Of a stretch of DNA of 64,000 bases, positions 11,180 to 22,860 are shown piece by piece (position 1 is the stretch's first letter; each line of letters opens with the position of its first letter). A program made the position numbers and the translations under genes. The notes below the pieces were generated by a model, which was not told the DNA's origin, made no database searches, and saw only the letters and a list, made by a program, of their open reading frames with translations. Source of the DNA: Sphaerolaimus hirsutus (Eukaryota; Nematoda; Chromadorea; Monhysterida; Sphaerolaimidae); assembly GCA_964036195.1 (NCBI GenBank), contig OZ038454.1, forward strand, positions 27,018,315 through 27,082,314, written 5' to 3'.

Positions 11180-11448
11180 CGTGCTTAATCTACTATTAAT
11201 GGTTCACACACCTTGAAATATCTATTTAAACATCACTTAAGTTGAGAGATTTTTCTGAGATTTTTTTGAAATGCAAGAGATTTTCTCAGAGATTTAAATT
11301 ATATTTTCGAAAATGACCAAGAGATTTAATTCTATTTTATTCTCGAGAGATTTTGTGAGATAATATTTAATTATATTTTCTCAAAATCGGCCATTTTTTT
11401 CAATCCTAGTCACAAATCCGCAGCTTTTTTGATCTACGTCCTCTTTAC
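11180..11448. repeat. GAGATTTTCTGAGA-type degenerate repeat
   Basis: Multiple imperfect copies of AGAGATTTTCTCAGAGATTT. No gene. Confidence 0.4.
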
Positions 11449-11573
11449 ACTCAATTTGGGGGGGGGGGTATTTCGAGGGGGGTGGGTAATTATTTATTTC
11501 ATAGTGACCATTTTGAGGGGGATATTTTCGAGACGGGGTGTTTCGGAGGGGGTAATTTCGAGGAAATACGGTA
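11449..11573. mobile_element. Family B MITE, right end
   Basis: GGTATTTCGAGGGGGG through GGAAATACGGTA. The left half is missing. Confidence 0.65.
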
Positions 11574-11672
11574 GTTTCTCATTAAAATTGGATTGTATTG
11601 GTGGTTTCTCATTCGGGCAGCATACGGTAGATTTTCTCACTGATTTTCCAGTCAGTACTACAGTACAGTGAG

Positions 11673-12130
11673 TACCGATTTCCTCGAAATACCCCCCGGG
11701 GGGTTTATTTTTTCAGAGTGAGAATTTTGAGGGGGGTAAACGACGGGGGGGTATTTCAAGGGGGGTTATTATTTCGCTAGAAATTTTTTGAAAACCAAGT
11801 ACTAAATTGTCGTCTGAAACGTACGCAGACGTCGAAAATGCAACAAAAATCGCCATTAATAAGACTCTAAAGACTTGTATAAGTGTGTAGACGTATAATC
11901 ACTGTTCTCACATAACAGAATCATCGTTTTTAACGTGTGTTTTTGCATTACCCAGATGACAAACCGCAGCCTTTGTCATTTACGTTCTCTATACACTAAA
12001 TTGGGGGGGGGGGGGGGTATTTCGAGGGGGGGGTTTATAAGTTCATAGTGTCCATTTTGAGGGGGGTATATCGAGGGGGTATTTCGAGGGGGGGTGTATT
12101 TCGAGGGGGGTATTTCGAGGAAATACGGTA
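11673..12130. mobile_element. Family B MITE, full copy with TA target duplication
   Basis: Starts TACCGATTTCCTCGAAATA and ends GGAAATACGGTA. It contains the family core (AACGTACGCAGACGTCGAAA). Non-coding. Confidence 0.8.
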
Positions 12131-12446
12131 TTTAGACTACCTCAATTTAATTATATGGACAATAATTGTATGTATTGCATCAACTCAGAGCCTTCATAAG
12201 TACCATCTGATTACCATTGGGATGAAAACGTGACTTCTGCAATTCTATCCAATGTGTTATTAATTTGTTATTTAGTACGTGTCGACATCTTGAAAGTCAG
12301 ATCACAGAAACACAGGGGCTGGTTCCGCTGGAGGCACAGTTTAATGACAAATGATCAACGCAAGATAAAATGTCAAATGGCAAGTTAAGAGTAGGTAAAT
12401 TCGAGCATACAAAATCTGTAGGGAGAATTAAATCCGGCGCCTGGAT

Positions 12447-12866
12447 TATTGGGCTGTGGCATAAGTTTTTGCCGTTTCCGCGTCGTCTCTCGTTGGACCG
12501 TTTCAACCGGGTATATAATCTGGATGGAATTAATTGGTATGTTAAATTTTCCCACGAAATTGAATACATGACAGTGGATACAATATTGATTCACCCCCTA
12601 ATCGTGTCCGAAACTCAGCATGCACTGTCGTCGTTTCCGGTTTTACCGATTTTTCAATGAAATTTCGATGTAAAATCATTTAGAAACAAATGTGGATATA
12701 AGATGTATCATCCACTTTTGTGCAACTGATTTTGTGGTAAATTTTTGTGCTTGAATTTTTCACTGAGCTTGAATTCCAGCTCACACAGCCCGGTTTGAAT
12801 GTCACCATCCAGGAGGATCCAATGGATCCAATGCGGAAATGGCAAAAACTTATGTGACAGCCCAAT
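12447..12866. repeat. Inner inverted repeat
   Basis: ATTGGGCTGTGGCATAAG at the left and CTTATGTGACAGCCCAAT at the right, extended inward by matching GTTTTTGCC and GGCAAAAAC. Confidence 0.7.
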
Positions 12867-12914
12867 ACATGAGTTGACAGATTGCATTCATACAATGAAT
12901 TATGTCAAAGTTTT

Positions 12915-12994
12915 CTGGGGAAAAAATAACTCGCACTCAAAAACTCCTGATGAAAAAATAACCCCCCTGGGGTCTTATTCGAGGACATGCGGTA
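12915..12994. mobile_element. Family C MITE, right end
   Basis: Ends CTTATTCGAGGACATGCGGTA, like the right end of the full copy at 15357-15718. Confidence 0.6.
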
Positions 12995-13072
12995 AATTTT
13001 CTTGTCAATTTACATTTATCTCTCAACTTGTCATTTGTCCTTTAACTTTGCCTCTAGTGGAACAAGCCTCAG

Positions 13073-13513
13073 GGAGCTTTTGGAAAGCCATCCATGAAAT
13101 TTTATTCTAATTATGATTCATGGCCTTACAATCTTGAGGAATTATCTGTAGCCCTAATTGCTCTAATTGCAAGGAATGCAAACATGCCAATTAATAATAT
13201 GCTTGGTCGGAAAGTTTCCGCCACGCTAAGAAAATGACCCAGTCTCAGGAATGGCAAGAACTTTCCTGCCAAACTACCTATTATTTATTCAAACAAAATT
13301 CAAGAAATATGGCTGAAACTTTTAACCGTTTTTTGAAACTTTTCCACGCAAAGCATTTTTTCACAATTGGGAGTTTTTTCAAGCAACGACCTTAGCAAGA
13401 GCTAATATTTAATTAGCATAATAGGCCTAATTATGCACGGGGGACCACAAAATATGCATCCAAATTTACTCATTTCATAGTCGAAAAACGCTCGGACATG
13501 GTACTTATGCCTC
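13073..13513. other. Non-coding, nothing recognised
   Basis: AT-rich sequence without a supported feature. Confidence 0.4.
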
Positions 13514-13733
13514 GATGGTATCCCTCGCCGAAAGCGCCATGGCGCTTTTCTGAACCCTAGCGCCAAGCGCCAATGGCGCCAGAGGGTAATGGCGCCATGG
13601 CGCTTTTCGGAAACACGGCGGCAAGCGCCAATGGCGCCACAGCATTTAAGCGCCAAGCGCCAAAAGCGCCATGGCGCTTTTGGCTTTGGCGCTAGCGCCA
13701 GGCGCCAGCGCCATGGCGCTTTCACATCACTAC
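13514..13733. repeat. GGCGCC foldback repeat (family D)
   Basis: Alternating GCGCCATGGCGC and GGCGCCAAGCGCC units make the block self-complementary. It ends CATCACTAC, as other copies do. The ORFs predicted here are repeat translations. Confidence 0.75.
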
Positions 13734-14071
13734 TCAGAATTGGTTCTGCACATTTTTCACCATTTTCCAACTTTTTTCAATGATAATTGCCTCTTTTAAA
13801 CTGTCAGATTTAAATACATTTGGAATGCTCTTAGGAACAATTTTACAGGATTTCAAGCAATAATTCAATAACTTAATAACTGTTGAGTCCAACAAGAAGC
13901 CAATAATTCCACTCTTTTTGTAGGGAAAACAGTGAATATGTGTTTAACCAATGTGCTGCTGACTTCAAAAAGTCTAACAGTGAACAAATTGCCAATAACT
14001 CAAATTTACTGTGGCGTGGAAAAAGTTTTTGTTACAGACAATAAGTCCAATTGTTTACTGGACTTCTTACC
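13734..14071. other. Non-coding, nothing recognised
   Basis: AT-rich sequence without a supported feature. Confidence 0.4.
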
Positions 14072-14503
14072 TACCGTATTACCTCGAATTAACCCCCCCC
14101 CCTTGAATTAACCCCCCCCCCCTCGAAATACCCCCCCTAAATTTCGGCTGAGGAAATAATAAACCCCCCCCTCGAAATACCCCCCTGAAATTTAGTGTAA
14201 CGTGAACGTACATGACAAATACCGCAGTTTGTGATCTGTACAATGCAGAACACACGTTAAAACTGATGATTAAGTGACGTTAGGAAAGGGTTTTTGTGTA
14301 TATACAGTTATATATGCCTATAAACACATATACATCTATATAATTGTTCAAATTTTCTACGTCTGCGTATGGGGAATTTCCGAAAATTTCTGGCGAAATA
14401 ATAGACCCCCCCTCGAATAAACCCCCCCCTCGAATTGTCCCCCCCCTCAAATTTTGCTGGCGAAATAATAAACCCCCTGGGGGTATTTCGAGGTAATACG
14501 GTA
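14072..14503. mobile_element. Family A MITE, full copy with TA target duplication
   Basis: TACCGTATTACCTCGAATTA at the left and TATTTCGAGGTAATACGGTA at the right. Runs of C break the reading frames. Non-coding. Confidence 0.85.
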
Positions 14504-14594
14504 GATGCTTTTTTTGTTCATGTCCAAATGCACTTTGCAAATCAAAATTGATCAACTGGAGTGTCGGTTTCATTCCATAAGAATTTTATATAAT

Positions 14595-14734
14595 CACCGT
14601 TGGCGCTTTTTTGGCGCCATTCAAAATGCTGGCGCCAGGCGCCAATAGCGCCACCAGAAAATGGCGCCAAGCGCCAAAAGCGCCATGGCGCTTTTCCATC
14701 ACTACCCATGGGTGTATTTCGAGGAAATGTGGTA
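14595..14734. repeat. Family D GGCGCC repeat plus a family B end
   Basis: GGCGCC/GCGCCA units to CCATCACTAC (about 14704), then GTATTTCGAGGAAATGTGGTA, a family B right terminus. Confidence 0.6.
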
Positions 14735-15356
14735 ATTTAAATTAATTTGTCAGATGTCCATGTCTGCAAACTACTTGTTCATCTGTAAATAACTTATCTA
14801 TTTACAGCAACTTCGCGTATTCCTCTATTCGATTGTGTATTCCCTCCCCTAGAATGCGTTCTGGTGCATTGTGAATTTTATGCCCTGCATAATGACAAAA
14901 GCACGTTTGCCATTTCCAGATAATTGTCTGCAACTTTTGACACATTGCATGCCGCTTGACATCTTCCATGGCATTTTCCATGACTTCCAAGTTTTTTTAG
15001 CTGTGTACTCGCATCAACATCCTGTAGTAAAGATTTGAATGTTTGTTATTGCAGATAATCAAATCAGGCAATGCTAACGATGGCAAACAACTGCAAGAAA
15101 AATGTTTAAATTTAAATGTGCTTTTAAAATAAGTTTTGGAATTCACTTTTTCCCTTTTTTTAGATTTGTATATTTTTACCCATTTTACCTCTATGTTTTC
15201 CACCAGCGAAATGTCCATGTAAAATTGACAATACATACAGTATTTCTTCAAATAGGAGGTCGCTCTCCTATCTTTTCATCAACTTTTTAGCCGCCCTTCT
15301 ATTGCAGACCGCCCTTCTATTTTGTTCGCCAACAGAGGCATTTTCAAGTCAAAATC
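14735..15356. other. Non-coding, nothing recognised
   Basis: AT-rich, with several short unrelated ORFs that show no recognisable domain. Confidence 0.4.
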
Positions 15357-15718
15357 TACCGTAAATCCTCGAATAAGTCCCCCCCTCGAATAACTCCCCC
15401 CTCGAATAACCCCCCCCCTGGTGAAAAAGAAGTCCATGAATAAATAACGTATTTATGTATACGTTCATTAAAATAATGCATTATTTTGCATTGATGCACA
15501 CTAACATTGATTTCATTGCATGAGTTAATGGATTTCTATACTGGCTTACACGTTAATGGAACCTACTTAACCCCATTTAGATAATATATTGATCATGCTT
15601 TTTACTCAATATTCCGACGAAAAAATAATTCCCCCCCCCTCGAATAAGCCCCCCCCCCCCTCAAAAAATTCTGAGGAAAAAAAAACTCCCCCGGGGACTT
15701 ATTCGAGGATTTACGGTA
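15357..15718. mobile_element. Family C MITE, full copy with TA target duplication
   Basis: TACCGTAAATCCTCGAATAAG at the left is mirrored by CTTATTCGAGGATTTACGGTA at the right. The centre is AT-rich with GCATTGATGCA. Non-coding. Confidence 0.85.
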
Positions 15719-15921
15719 ATCTAAAAATTCAAAAGTTGTTTGTCAATTCTGATATTTCACTTTTTTGTTTGTTCAAGAAAGTAGTTTCTTTATTGTTCAT
15801 AATTGCAATTTTTACTTTTTTGCCATCACTCTCACACTGCTTCCTCCACAAATGGCCCTATGCACAGCACACATTGTGATCCCACTGTTCAAATGCACAC
15901 GCCGCAATACTGAATATTGCG

Positions 15922-16040
15922 TACCGTATATACTTGAATAAGTCCCCCTTCTCGAATAACTCCCCCATCTCGAATAAGTTTAATAGTTTTATTGTGAGTG
16001 TGAGGAAACAATAACCCCCCTCGAATAACTCCCCCACATT
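15922..16040. mobile_element. Family C MITE, left part
   Basis: TACCGTATATACTTGAATAAG and C-rich blocks. The right terminus is not found. 15719-15921 holds nothing recognised. Confidence 0.55.
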
Positions 16041-16114
16041 ATGATAGGTAGAAATCATTCGTTCAACATTTCCCCCTTACGAAAAACGTTTTATGTATAG
16101 TTTACATCTAAATA

Positions 16115-16910
16115 CAGGGGTGGGCATTTTCAGTTGCCGATGGAAAAACGCGATAGCATGAGCTACGATTGAGCTATCACAATGAAATTTTAACACAATA
16201 GAGTAGACTCCAAAGGACACCTATTCTGAAGTTTGCAATCCAAACGGCCACATTTTGGGTGAGTTGTGGAACACACAGTTTTTAGTGTAATTTTGTAACT
16301 TGGTATCACCTCTAGCTTTTGGTCTAAGCGTCTGTGACTACTGGCTATGGGGACATGTCAAGAAGTTTGTCTACAGCAATGGCCGTACACACACTAGTTT
16401 TCACCGTGACTGATGTGAAAACTGAAATGGCCACATGGCCACATCCAGCCTACTCATTTTGTATGCTTTATGTGTTTTAGTTTTCAAATTTTCAAAGTTT
16501 AACTATCATTTATTTAAACTCAAATTTAAATAAAATAAAATCATTCAACCGTGATTATTAATTTGCATTTGAAAAAATTTCAGTTTTCACACGAAGTCAC
16601 GGTGAAAACTAGTGTGTGTAGGCACAATAAGACAACATTCGACACAGTTGACATGTTGATCTAGGTGATACAGGGATCATTCGAAGAGTTGAGCACTGAG
16701 ATCAGAGTGAAAGCTCTCCTGTCATTCGAGAACCATTTGAATGTGATATTGGAGAAGGATGGTGGATATATCACGTGATAGTTGTTGTGATTGTGTTGAG
16801 TGATGAATTTTGAAAACAGCTGTTTTGAAACATTTCCCCTCATAGTGATAGCTCAACTGTATCTCAAACTATCGCGTTTTTTCAGCGGCAACTGAAAATG
16901 CCCAGCTCTG
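16115..16910. mobile_element. hAT-like element with long TIRs
   Basis: CAGGGGTGGGCATTTTCAG at the left and CTGAAAATGCCCAGCTCTG at the right. The match goes further inward (CGCGATAG and CTATCGCG). TIR sequence and size suit a non-autonomous hAT. The flanking 8 bases no longer match exactly. It contains the element at 16387-16619. Confidence 0.65.
16387..16619. mobile_element. MITE with ACACACACTAGTTTTCACC inverted ends
   Basis: The two terminal 24-mers are perfect inverted copies. AT-rich centre, non-coding. A related right end lies near 19340-19365, and a shorter relative at 8174. Confidence 0.75.
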
Positions 16911-16997
16911 TACATGTATTATCTTGCAGCTAGAGTTCACTAACATTGATTTCACTGCTTGAATTGTGAATTTTGTATTCCTACATATGAGTTCTGT

Positions 16998-17246
16998 TAT
17001 ACTCGGCGTACATGAGACTCTGCCCTCGGACTGATTTATGTCTCGTATTGGAAGCATGCCAATGATTATTTAATCATGCGATTTCCGTAAAAAGATCAAA
17101 AAAATCCATCGATTTGAATATGTCAATGAATAACATTATAACAACGATCAATTTTGTCATCTTTTTATGAAACTCGCACGCGTTAACCATCGTTGGCGCA
17201 CTTCCAACGGGAACCACGCGTGCAAGGTGTAAAGTAACCGGAGTTA
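16998..17246. repeat. 250-bp repeat H, copy 1
   Basis: Runs from TATACTCGGCGTACATGAG to GTAAAGTAACCGGAGTTA. The same unit occurs inverted at 61281-61529 and, split by insertions, at 47106-47139 plus 62093-62315. The ends ACTCGG/CCGAGT are short inverted repeats. Non-coding. Confidence 0.75.
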
Positions 17247-17525
17247 GCATTCGAAAAAATCACCGATTTTTTTGAATATATATATAAATATATCACTCCA
17301 ATATTGGAAAAAATATAAATATATATAAATCACTCTAGGTCTCCAGAAAATATAATTAAATTACTGAAAAAATAACTCTAAGCTCGAAAAAAATCTCAAA
17401 AAATCACTTGTGCTTTATTTCAATTTCAAGCAATATTCTGGGCTTTATTTAGCATTTGCAAGCACCAAAAATGTACTCTAAGATACCACAGTCCATTTAC
17501 TATCATTCCACAAGCAGTATTCATT
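17247..17525. repeat. AT-rich ATATATAAATATATCAC repeat
   Basis: GCATTCGAAAAAATCAC followed by ATATAAATATATCACTC units. The same sequence appears inverted around 19540-19675. Confidence 0.55.
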
Positions 17526-17966
17526 TACCGTATTACCTCGAAATACCCCCATGGGGGTTTATTATTTCGCCAGCAAAATTTGAGGGGGGGTTAATTCGAG
17601 GGGGGGGTTTATTCGAGGGGGGGTCTTATTATTTCGTCAGAAATTTTCATAAGGATCGTAGTAAATAGTAGGCATTTGCATGCCCAAAACAGGTAATAAA
17701 TGTGTACAAACAAGATATATTTGGACATAAAAACGTAGATTAGCTACACAAACATGTCCATGTGTAGCTGCAATACAAATAAACAGTAATATACATCATG
17801 TACATCGCATACATGACGTATTTATTATGTACATGACGTACATCATTCCGAAGGGGGGGGGGTATTTCGAGGGGGGGGTTTATTATTTCCCCAGCCGATT
17901 TTGAGGGGGGGTTAATTCGAGGGGGGGGTTAATTCAAGGGGGGGGATAATTCGAGGTAATACGGTA
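17526..17966. mobile_element. Family A MITE, full copy, inverted orientation
   Basis: TACCGTATTACCTCGAAATA to AATTCGAGGTAATACGGTA with TA on both sides. The centre is the reverse complement of that at 22131-22594. Confidence 0.85.
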
Positions 17967-18259
17967 TACAGTTTTTTACAAGTGAAAACATCAAGCAAAT
18001 ATCACAGAAAAATTCAACCTTCAGTTCAACCTCAATGAAAACTTCAAAAATATTTTGCACTGCAAATATTTAGCTCTCAACCTATAGCGCCTGGTTGTGG
18101 CAATGGACGTTTGACTAAATAGGTGCTCATGCTCAGCACTTTTTCATTGGTGATGTGCTGTGAAAACTCATTTTTGGGCTCATGGCTATGTTTTGGCAAC
18201 ATTATGATGACACTAGTGGCTCTGGTGACACCATGGTGACAGTTTTCCACAGTTGTTCC
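17967..18259. other. Non-coding, nothing recognised
   Basis: No supported feature. It ends with the 8-bp target duplication GTTGTTCC of the next element. Confidence 0.4.
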
Positions 18260-18393
18260 TAGGGTTGGAACGATATATCGTATCGAATATCGGATATCGA
18301 CCATTTTTTCATATCGAATATGGAATATCAATATTGAAAATTTTGAAAAAATATTGAATATCGATATCGAAAAGTCATATCGCCCCAACCCTA
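18260..18393. mobile_element. 134-bp hAT-type MITE, TSD GTTGTTCC
   Basis: TAGGGTTGG at the left, CCAACCCTA at the right, and a direct 8-bp repeat GTTGTTCC at 18252-18259 and 18394-18401. The body is an ATCGAATATCGATATCG-type tract. Confidence 0.85.
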
Positions 18394-18401
18394 GTTGTTC
18401 C

Positions 18402-18783
18402 CAATATTTGACAACAGCCGACATTGTTGCATGTCACCAAGCATCGTCAGTTTTCAAAAATGGTAAACTGAGCTTGCAATCACTGTAGATAAATTTTGAT
18501 CACATCAAATTGGTGTTTTTTGATTTAAAGTCATGTTTTATGTCAGAAAAGTATGTTAAAAGATAGAGAGATGCTTTATACCTAAAACATAACCATAGAA
18601 TTCATGGCAGGATGACATAAATAAAAAGTTACTAAAACAGTTTACATTTTTGTCACATACAAAATGAAAACTAATTGATAGTGATGTCACCATTTGCCAT
18701 CATTTGAGTTTGAGTTGTGATCAAACTAGTGATTTGCCAACACCACCCCACCAAAATTGATGCCATTTGTGAAAACTGAACAT
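18402..18783. other. Non-coding, nothing recognised
   Basis: No supported feature. Confidence 0.4.
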
Positions 18784-19267
18784 ACTGTATTTCCTCGAAT
18801 TACCCCCTGGGGGGGTTTATTTTTTCAGAGTCAAAATTTTGAGGGGGGTCAAACGAGGGTGGTATTTTGAGGGGGGGGGGGGGTTATCATTTTTCCAGAA
18901 ATTTTTCAAATCCCATTTCTAAATTGTTGTTTGAAATGTACACAAACGTCGAAAAATGCAACAAAAACCGCCATTTATAACAATCTATGGACTTATATAT
19001 GTATGTAGACAGTATATAACCAGTTCTAACATCACACAGTCATTGTTTTTAACATGTGTTCTGCATTTCCCGCATCACACACTGCATTATGTTCTCTATT
19101 CAGTAAATTGGGGTGGGGTATTTCTAGGGGGGTTATAAGTTCATAGTGCCCATTTTGAGGGGGGTATTTCGCGACAGGGGGGGGTTTATAAGTTCATAGT
19201 GCCCATTTTGAGGGGGTATTTCTCAACAGGGGGTATTTCGAGGAAGGTATTTCGAGGAAATATGGTA
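18784..19267. mobile_element. Family B MITE, full copy
   Basis: TACTGTATTTCCTCGAATTA to GGAAATATGGTA. The core GTACACAAACGTCGAAAAAT matches the copy at 11673. Terminal bases have diverged. Confidence 0.75.
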
Positions 19268-19737
19268 TATAGCATTCAGTAGTGGAAAACTTGATGGAAA
19301 CATGTCACCATTTTTGGCCATTTCAGTTTTCAAAAACGTCAGGGTGAAAACTAGTGTGTGTAGGCTAACAATATTTACCTGCTTCAAATACAATTTTAAC
19401 CCAATAATGCTCTACATGAACAGAGAGATTTTCTGGAGAAAATCCGTGGAAATTTCTCTTGCACAGATTGCATGTTTTAGCCATAAAGCGCAATCATTGC
19501 ACCACAATGTATCAAGTATGAGTGATTTTCTCAGTGATTTTTTTTCAAATTTAAAAAATATATATAAATATATCACTCAGAATTTGAAAAAATATATAAA
19601 TATATATAAATCACGGGTTATTTATATTTATTGTGATTTTTGAAAATATAAATCACGGGTTATTTTTCGAATGCTAACCGGAGTATACCAAATTTACCCC
19701 ATTTGTGCAGTACAGCAATCATACATATTACTGAAAA
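19268..19737. repeat. Element fragments and AT-rich repeat
   Basis: It holds the right end of an ACTAGTGTGTGTAGGC element (to about 19368) and the inverted ATATATAAATATATCAC repeat (about 19540-19675), followed by CGAATGCTAACCGGAGTATA. Confidence 0.5.
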
Positions 19738-19871
19738 TTCTGACGAAAAAATAACTCCCCCTCGAATAACCCCCCCCCCCCCCTCGACGACCCCCCCTCG
19801 AATAACTCCCCCCTGAAAAACTTCTGACGAAAAAATAAATCCCCGGCGGACTTATTCGAGGATATACGGTA
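19738..19871. mobile_element. Family C MITE, right part
   Basis: C-rich blocks, then GGACTTATTCGAGGATATACGGTA. Confidence 0.6.
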
Positions 19872-20576
19872 TGTGCATTCGAACATCGCTCTGCGGCTGG
19901 TCAACTAAATCTGAATTGACAGTGAAACCAGTTGACACACAGGGTACAACTAGTGTGTATCGCAGAGGCAGCATTCTATTGAGCGGTTTTTGTTGTTGAA
20001 TTTTTTCCGTTTTCGAGTTTCACTTAACATAGACATCGCGTACACGAATAAATTAAGGTTTTTTCCTCCCGCCCACGGACGTATTTCTCATCTTGAAAAG
20101 CAGGCTTGGTAAATTGACCCTCAACTTTTTTGGTTGACATGCCTTTCAGTTCCGTTTCCAGTGATTTTGATTCCACTCATTTCAGTGTTGAAGGTTTTGG
20201 TCACATATGGTTTTAGTATAACTGAATTTTTACACATTTTATTTTCATACATAATGGGCCACAAACAGTAGGTAATGCTAGAATCAAGCTTTGAGGTATA
20301 TCGTATTTTTCTTTACAATCTACCGGCCGTTTACAACTTTTAATATTCTTGGCCGGAGCATTTCTCGCAGTCACGTTACTTACGATTTTGTAAATATAAC
20401 CGTGCACGCACGTCTTTGTTTTTACTACCCAGAGCTGAAACCCAGAGTTGCAAAAGCGTGAGCAAAAGCGTTGCAAAACCCAGACTTACCCGAAATATCC
20501 AGGTGAATGGGTATTTATACTTACGCTTACGATTAGGTACGTTATTATACTTACGCTTTTCCGGCCAAAATAAATA
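19872..20576. other. Non-coding with a hAT-like right end
   Basis: Mostly unrecognised. 20446-20576 carries GCAAAAGCGT and ACTTACGCTTAC motifs of the GTAAGCG repeat seen in the 23557 element. Confidence 0.4.
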
Positions 20577-20931
20577 TACCGCATTACCTCGAAATACCCA
20601 AAATGGGTTTTTTATTTCGTCAGCAAAATTTGAGGGGGGTTAATTAGAGGGGGGGGGTATTATTTCGTCAGAAATTTTCGTGAAATTCATAGTAAAGAAT
20701 ACGCTTTTTCGTACACAAAAACGGTAATGAACGTGATAAAATTGGTTATATTGGGGCCATAGACGAACATCTGTAAACAAATGAGCGTACGAGTAAAATA
20801 CAACATGTATACATTGCAAACATGATGTACATCATTCCCGGGGGGGGGGGGTTTCGAGGGGGGGTTAAATCATTTCCCCACCCCTTTTAAGGGGGGTTAA
20901 TTCAAGGGGGGTGATTCGAGGTAATACGGTA
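20577..20931. mobile_element. Family A MITE, full copy, inverted
   Basis: TACCGCATTACCTCGAAATA to GATTCGAGGTAATACGGTA with TA flanks and shorter G/C runs. Confidence 0.8.
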
Positions 20932-21280
20932 ATGGTGAGATGTGAATTGGCAAGTATAATAAAAAAGGTTTAAAAAATAATAGACAAGTTTTACGTGACC
21001 AAAACATACGGACCTGAATCATATGGAACCGAATCACTTGAACCAAAGTTAACAAAGCCAATTTTTTAGTGCAACAAACGTTCAAATCAGACGTTCTACG
21101 ACGATTTAAGCAAAGGCATGTCATTCCACGTGATTTGAAATCAGCATCCAAACAGGCTGTAGACGCCTTTAGGCTATAGCATAGCGCGGGGATATGTTGA
21201 GCATGCAAAACAGGCATATTCACATCTGGGGCAGTCCCGCACACTGTCATGAGAATGTCAGTAGAAATAAAATATTGTAT
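20932..21280. other. Non-coding, nothing recognised
   Basis: No supported gene. The ORF crossing it extends into the neighbouring MITE. Confidence 0.4.
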
Positions 21281-21683
21281 TACCGAATTTCCTTGAAATA
21301 TCCGCCCCCTTGAAAAACCCCCCGTCTTGAAATACCCCCTCAAAATGGACACTATGAATTATTAGCCCCCCCTCGAAATACCGCCTCCCAAAATTGACTG
21401 TAAACAGAACGTAAGTGACAAAAACTACTGTTTGTGATCCGGACGATGCAGAACAGACGTTAAAACAATGACTACCTAAATATGTTACGTAAGAACCTGT
21501 TTTACACCATCTATATACTAATGTAAGTCTATACACTCTTATATATTATGTACATAGTGCTTTTTGTTGCAATATTCGATGTCAGCACTCAGCGTATGTT
21601 ACAAGAAAATTTTATTACTGGGAGTTCCAAAAAATAACTGGCAAAATAATAAACCCTTCTGGGGTATTTCAAGGAAAAATGAC
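21281..21683. mobile_element. Family B MITE, inverted, degenerate right end
   Basis: TACCGAATTTCCTTGAAATA at the left and GGTATTTCAAGGAAAAATG at the right, with the family core inverted. Confidence 0.65.
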
Positions 21684-22130
21684 AGTTTATTTATATTACA
21701 TCATTATTTTTTATGTGAGATGGATAAAAAACCTACCTATAAAATTAGGAATGTGCCAATAGCCCCACTTTGGGCCCCCCCACCAATCACTTGACAGCCA
21801 ATCACCCGTCAACTAAATGTAACATTTTTTGTTGTCAAAAACGACTAGTTGTGAAACACGTTTTTGTCGCGTGCCGAGGTGCAGTAAGTAAAAATGAGGC
21901 TCATTCCCATTTTCTGATGGTGCGAAGCATTAAACACATGCTTTAACCGCTATCTAAGCGCCCTCACATCCGGCGGTTGCACGATACACAATTTTTTATC
22001 GAATCTTAACACAAAATTTTGATAAAAAATTAGTGAATCGACTAGATCCACTCGCCAGTTGACTTAGTTTTTAGGTTTGCAAACCCGACCAGCGAGAACA
22101 CTTTATCCGTTATCACAATATTTACAATGG
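21684..22130. other. Non-coding, nothing recognised
   Basis: No supported feature. Confidence 0.4.
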
Positions 22131-22594
22131 ACCGTATTGCCTCGAATTATCCCCCCCCCTTGAATTACCCCCCCCCCCTTGAATTAACCCCCCCCCCTCG
22201 AATTAACCCCCCTCATAATGGGTTGGGGAAATAATAACCCCCCCTCGAAATACCCCCCCTTCGGAATGATGTACGTCATGTACATAATAAATACGTCATG
22301 TATGCAGTGTACATGATGTAAATATATTACTGTTAAGTTTCATTGCAGCTACACATAGACTAGTTTGTGTAGCTATCTACGTTTTTGTGTCCAAATATAC
22401 CCTGTTTGGACACATTTATTACCTGTTTTGGGTACCGAAATGCCTACTATTTACTACGATCCTTACGAAAATTTCTGACGTAATAATAACCCCCCCCCTC
22501 GAATAAACCCCCCCGTCGAATTAACCCCCCCCCCCCTCAAATTTTGCTGGCGAAATAATAAACCCCCATGGGGGTATTTCGAGGTAATACGGTA
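22131..22594. mobile_element. Family A MITE, full copy
   Basis: ACCGTATTGCCTCGAATTA to ATTTCGAGGTAATACGGTA. This is the most complete family A copy, with the GATGTACGTCATGTACAT centre and the CTACACATAGACTAG unit. Confidence 0.85.
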
Positions 22595-22717
22595 CTTTTA
22601 TTGATATCATTATTATAGGACAACGGCACGCTATGGCATCTTAAAGTGGCATTGGATCGGGTTAATTTTTCCCATATTTTCCTATCCTCAAAATATTTAC
22701 GTTGGTCAGTATTTATT

Positions 22718-22860
22718 TACCATATTTGCTTGAATAATTCCCCCGACAATATTTGTTCGTAAGACTTTTTGAGGGGGGAGGGGGCTATTCAAGGGGGGCT
22801 TATTTGAATAGTAGGACTTATTCAAGCAAAGTTCAACCTATTCAAACCCTGGTTGTTTAC
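22718..22860. mobile_element. Partial relative of family C MITE
   Basis: TACCATATTTGCTTGAATAA and GGGGCTTATTTGAATAG indicate a diverged copy. No clean right end. Confidence 0.45.

Larger units (their letters stand above)
12313..13072. mobile_element. Degenerate hAT-like element with nested repeats
   Basis: The left end CAGGGGCTGGTTCCGCTGG and the right end CTAGTGGAACAAGCCTCAG are imperfect inverted copies, and the match continues inward to a shared ACAAATGA. No 8-bp target duplication is left. Inside are an inverted repeat (12447-12866) and a family C fragment (12915-12994). Confidence 0.55.

Noticed and set aside
10899-11216. ORFs across the 200-N gap
   Set aside because: Most of each translation is X; they are artefacts of the gap.
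13402-13783. Ala/Trp/Arg-rich ORFs on both strands
   Set aside because: They are translations of the GGCGCC repeat block.
14072-22594. Regularly spaced repeats that could look like a CRISPR array
   Set aside because: The units are dispersed MITEs of 350-570 bp with TA flanks in both orientations in a eukaryotic genome.
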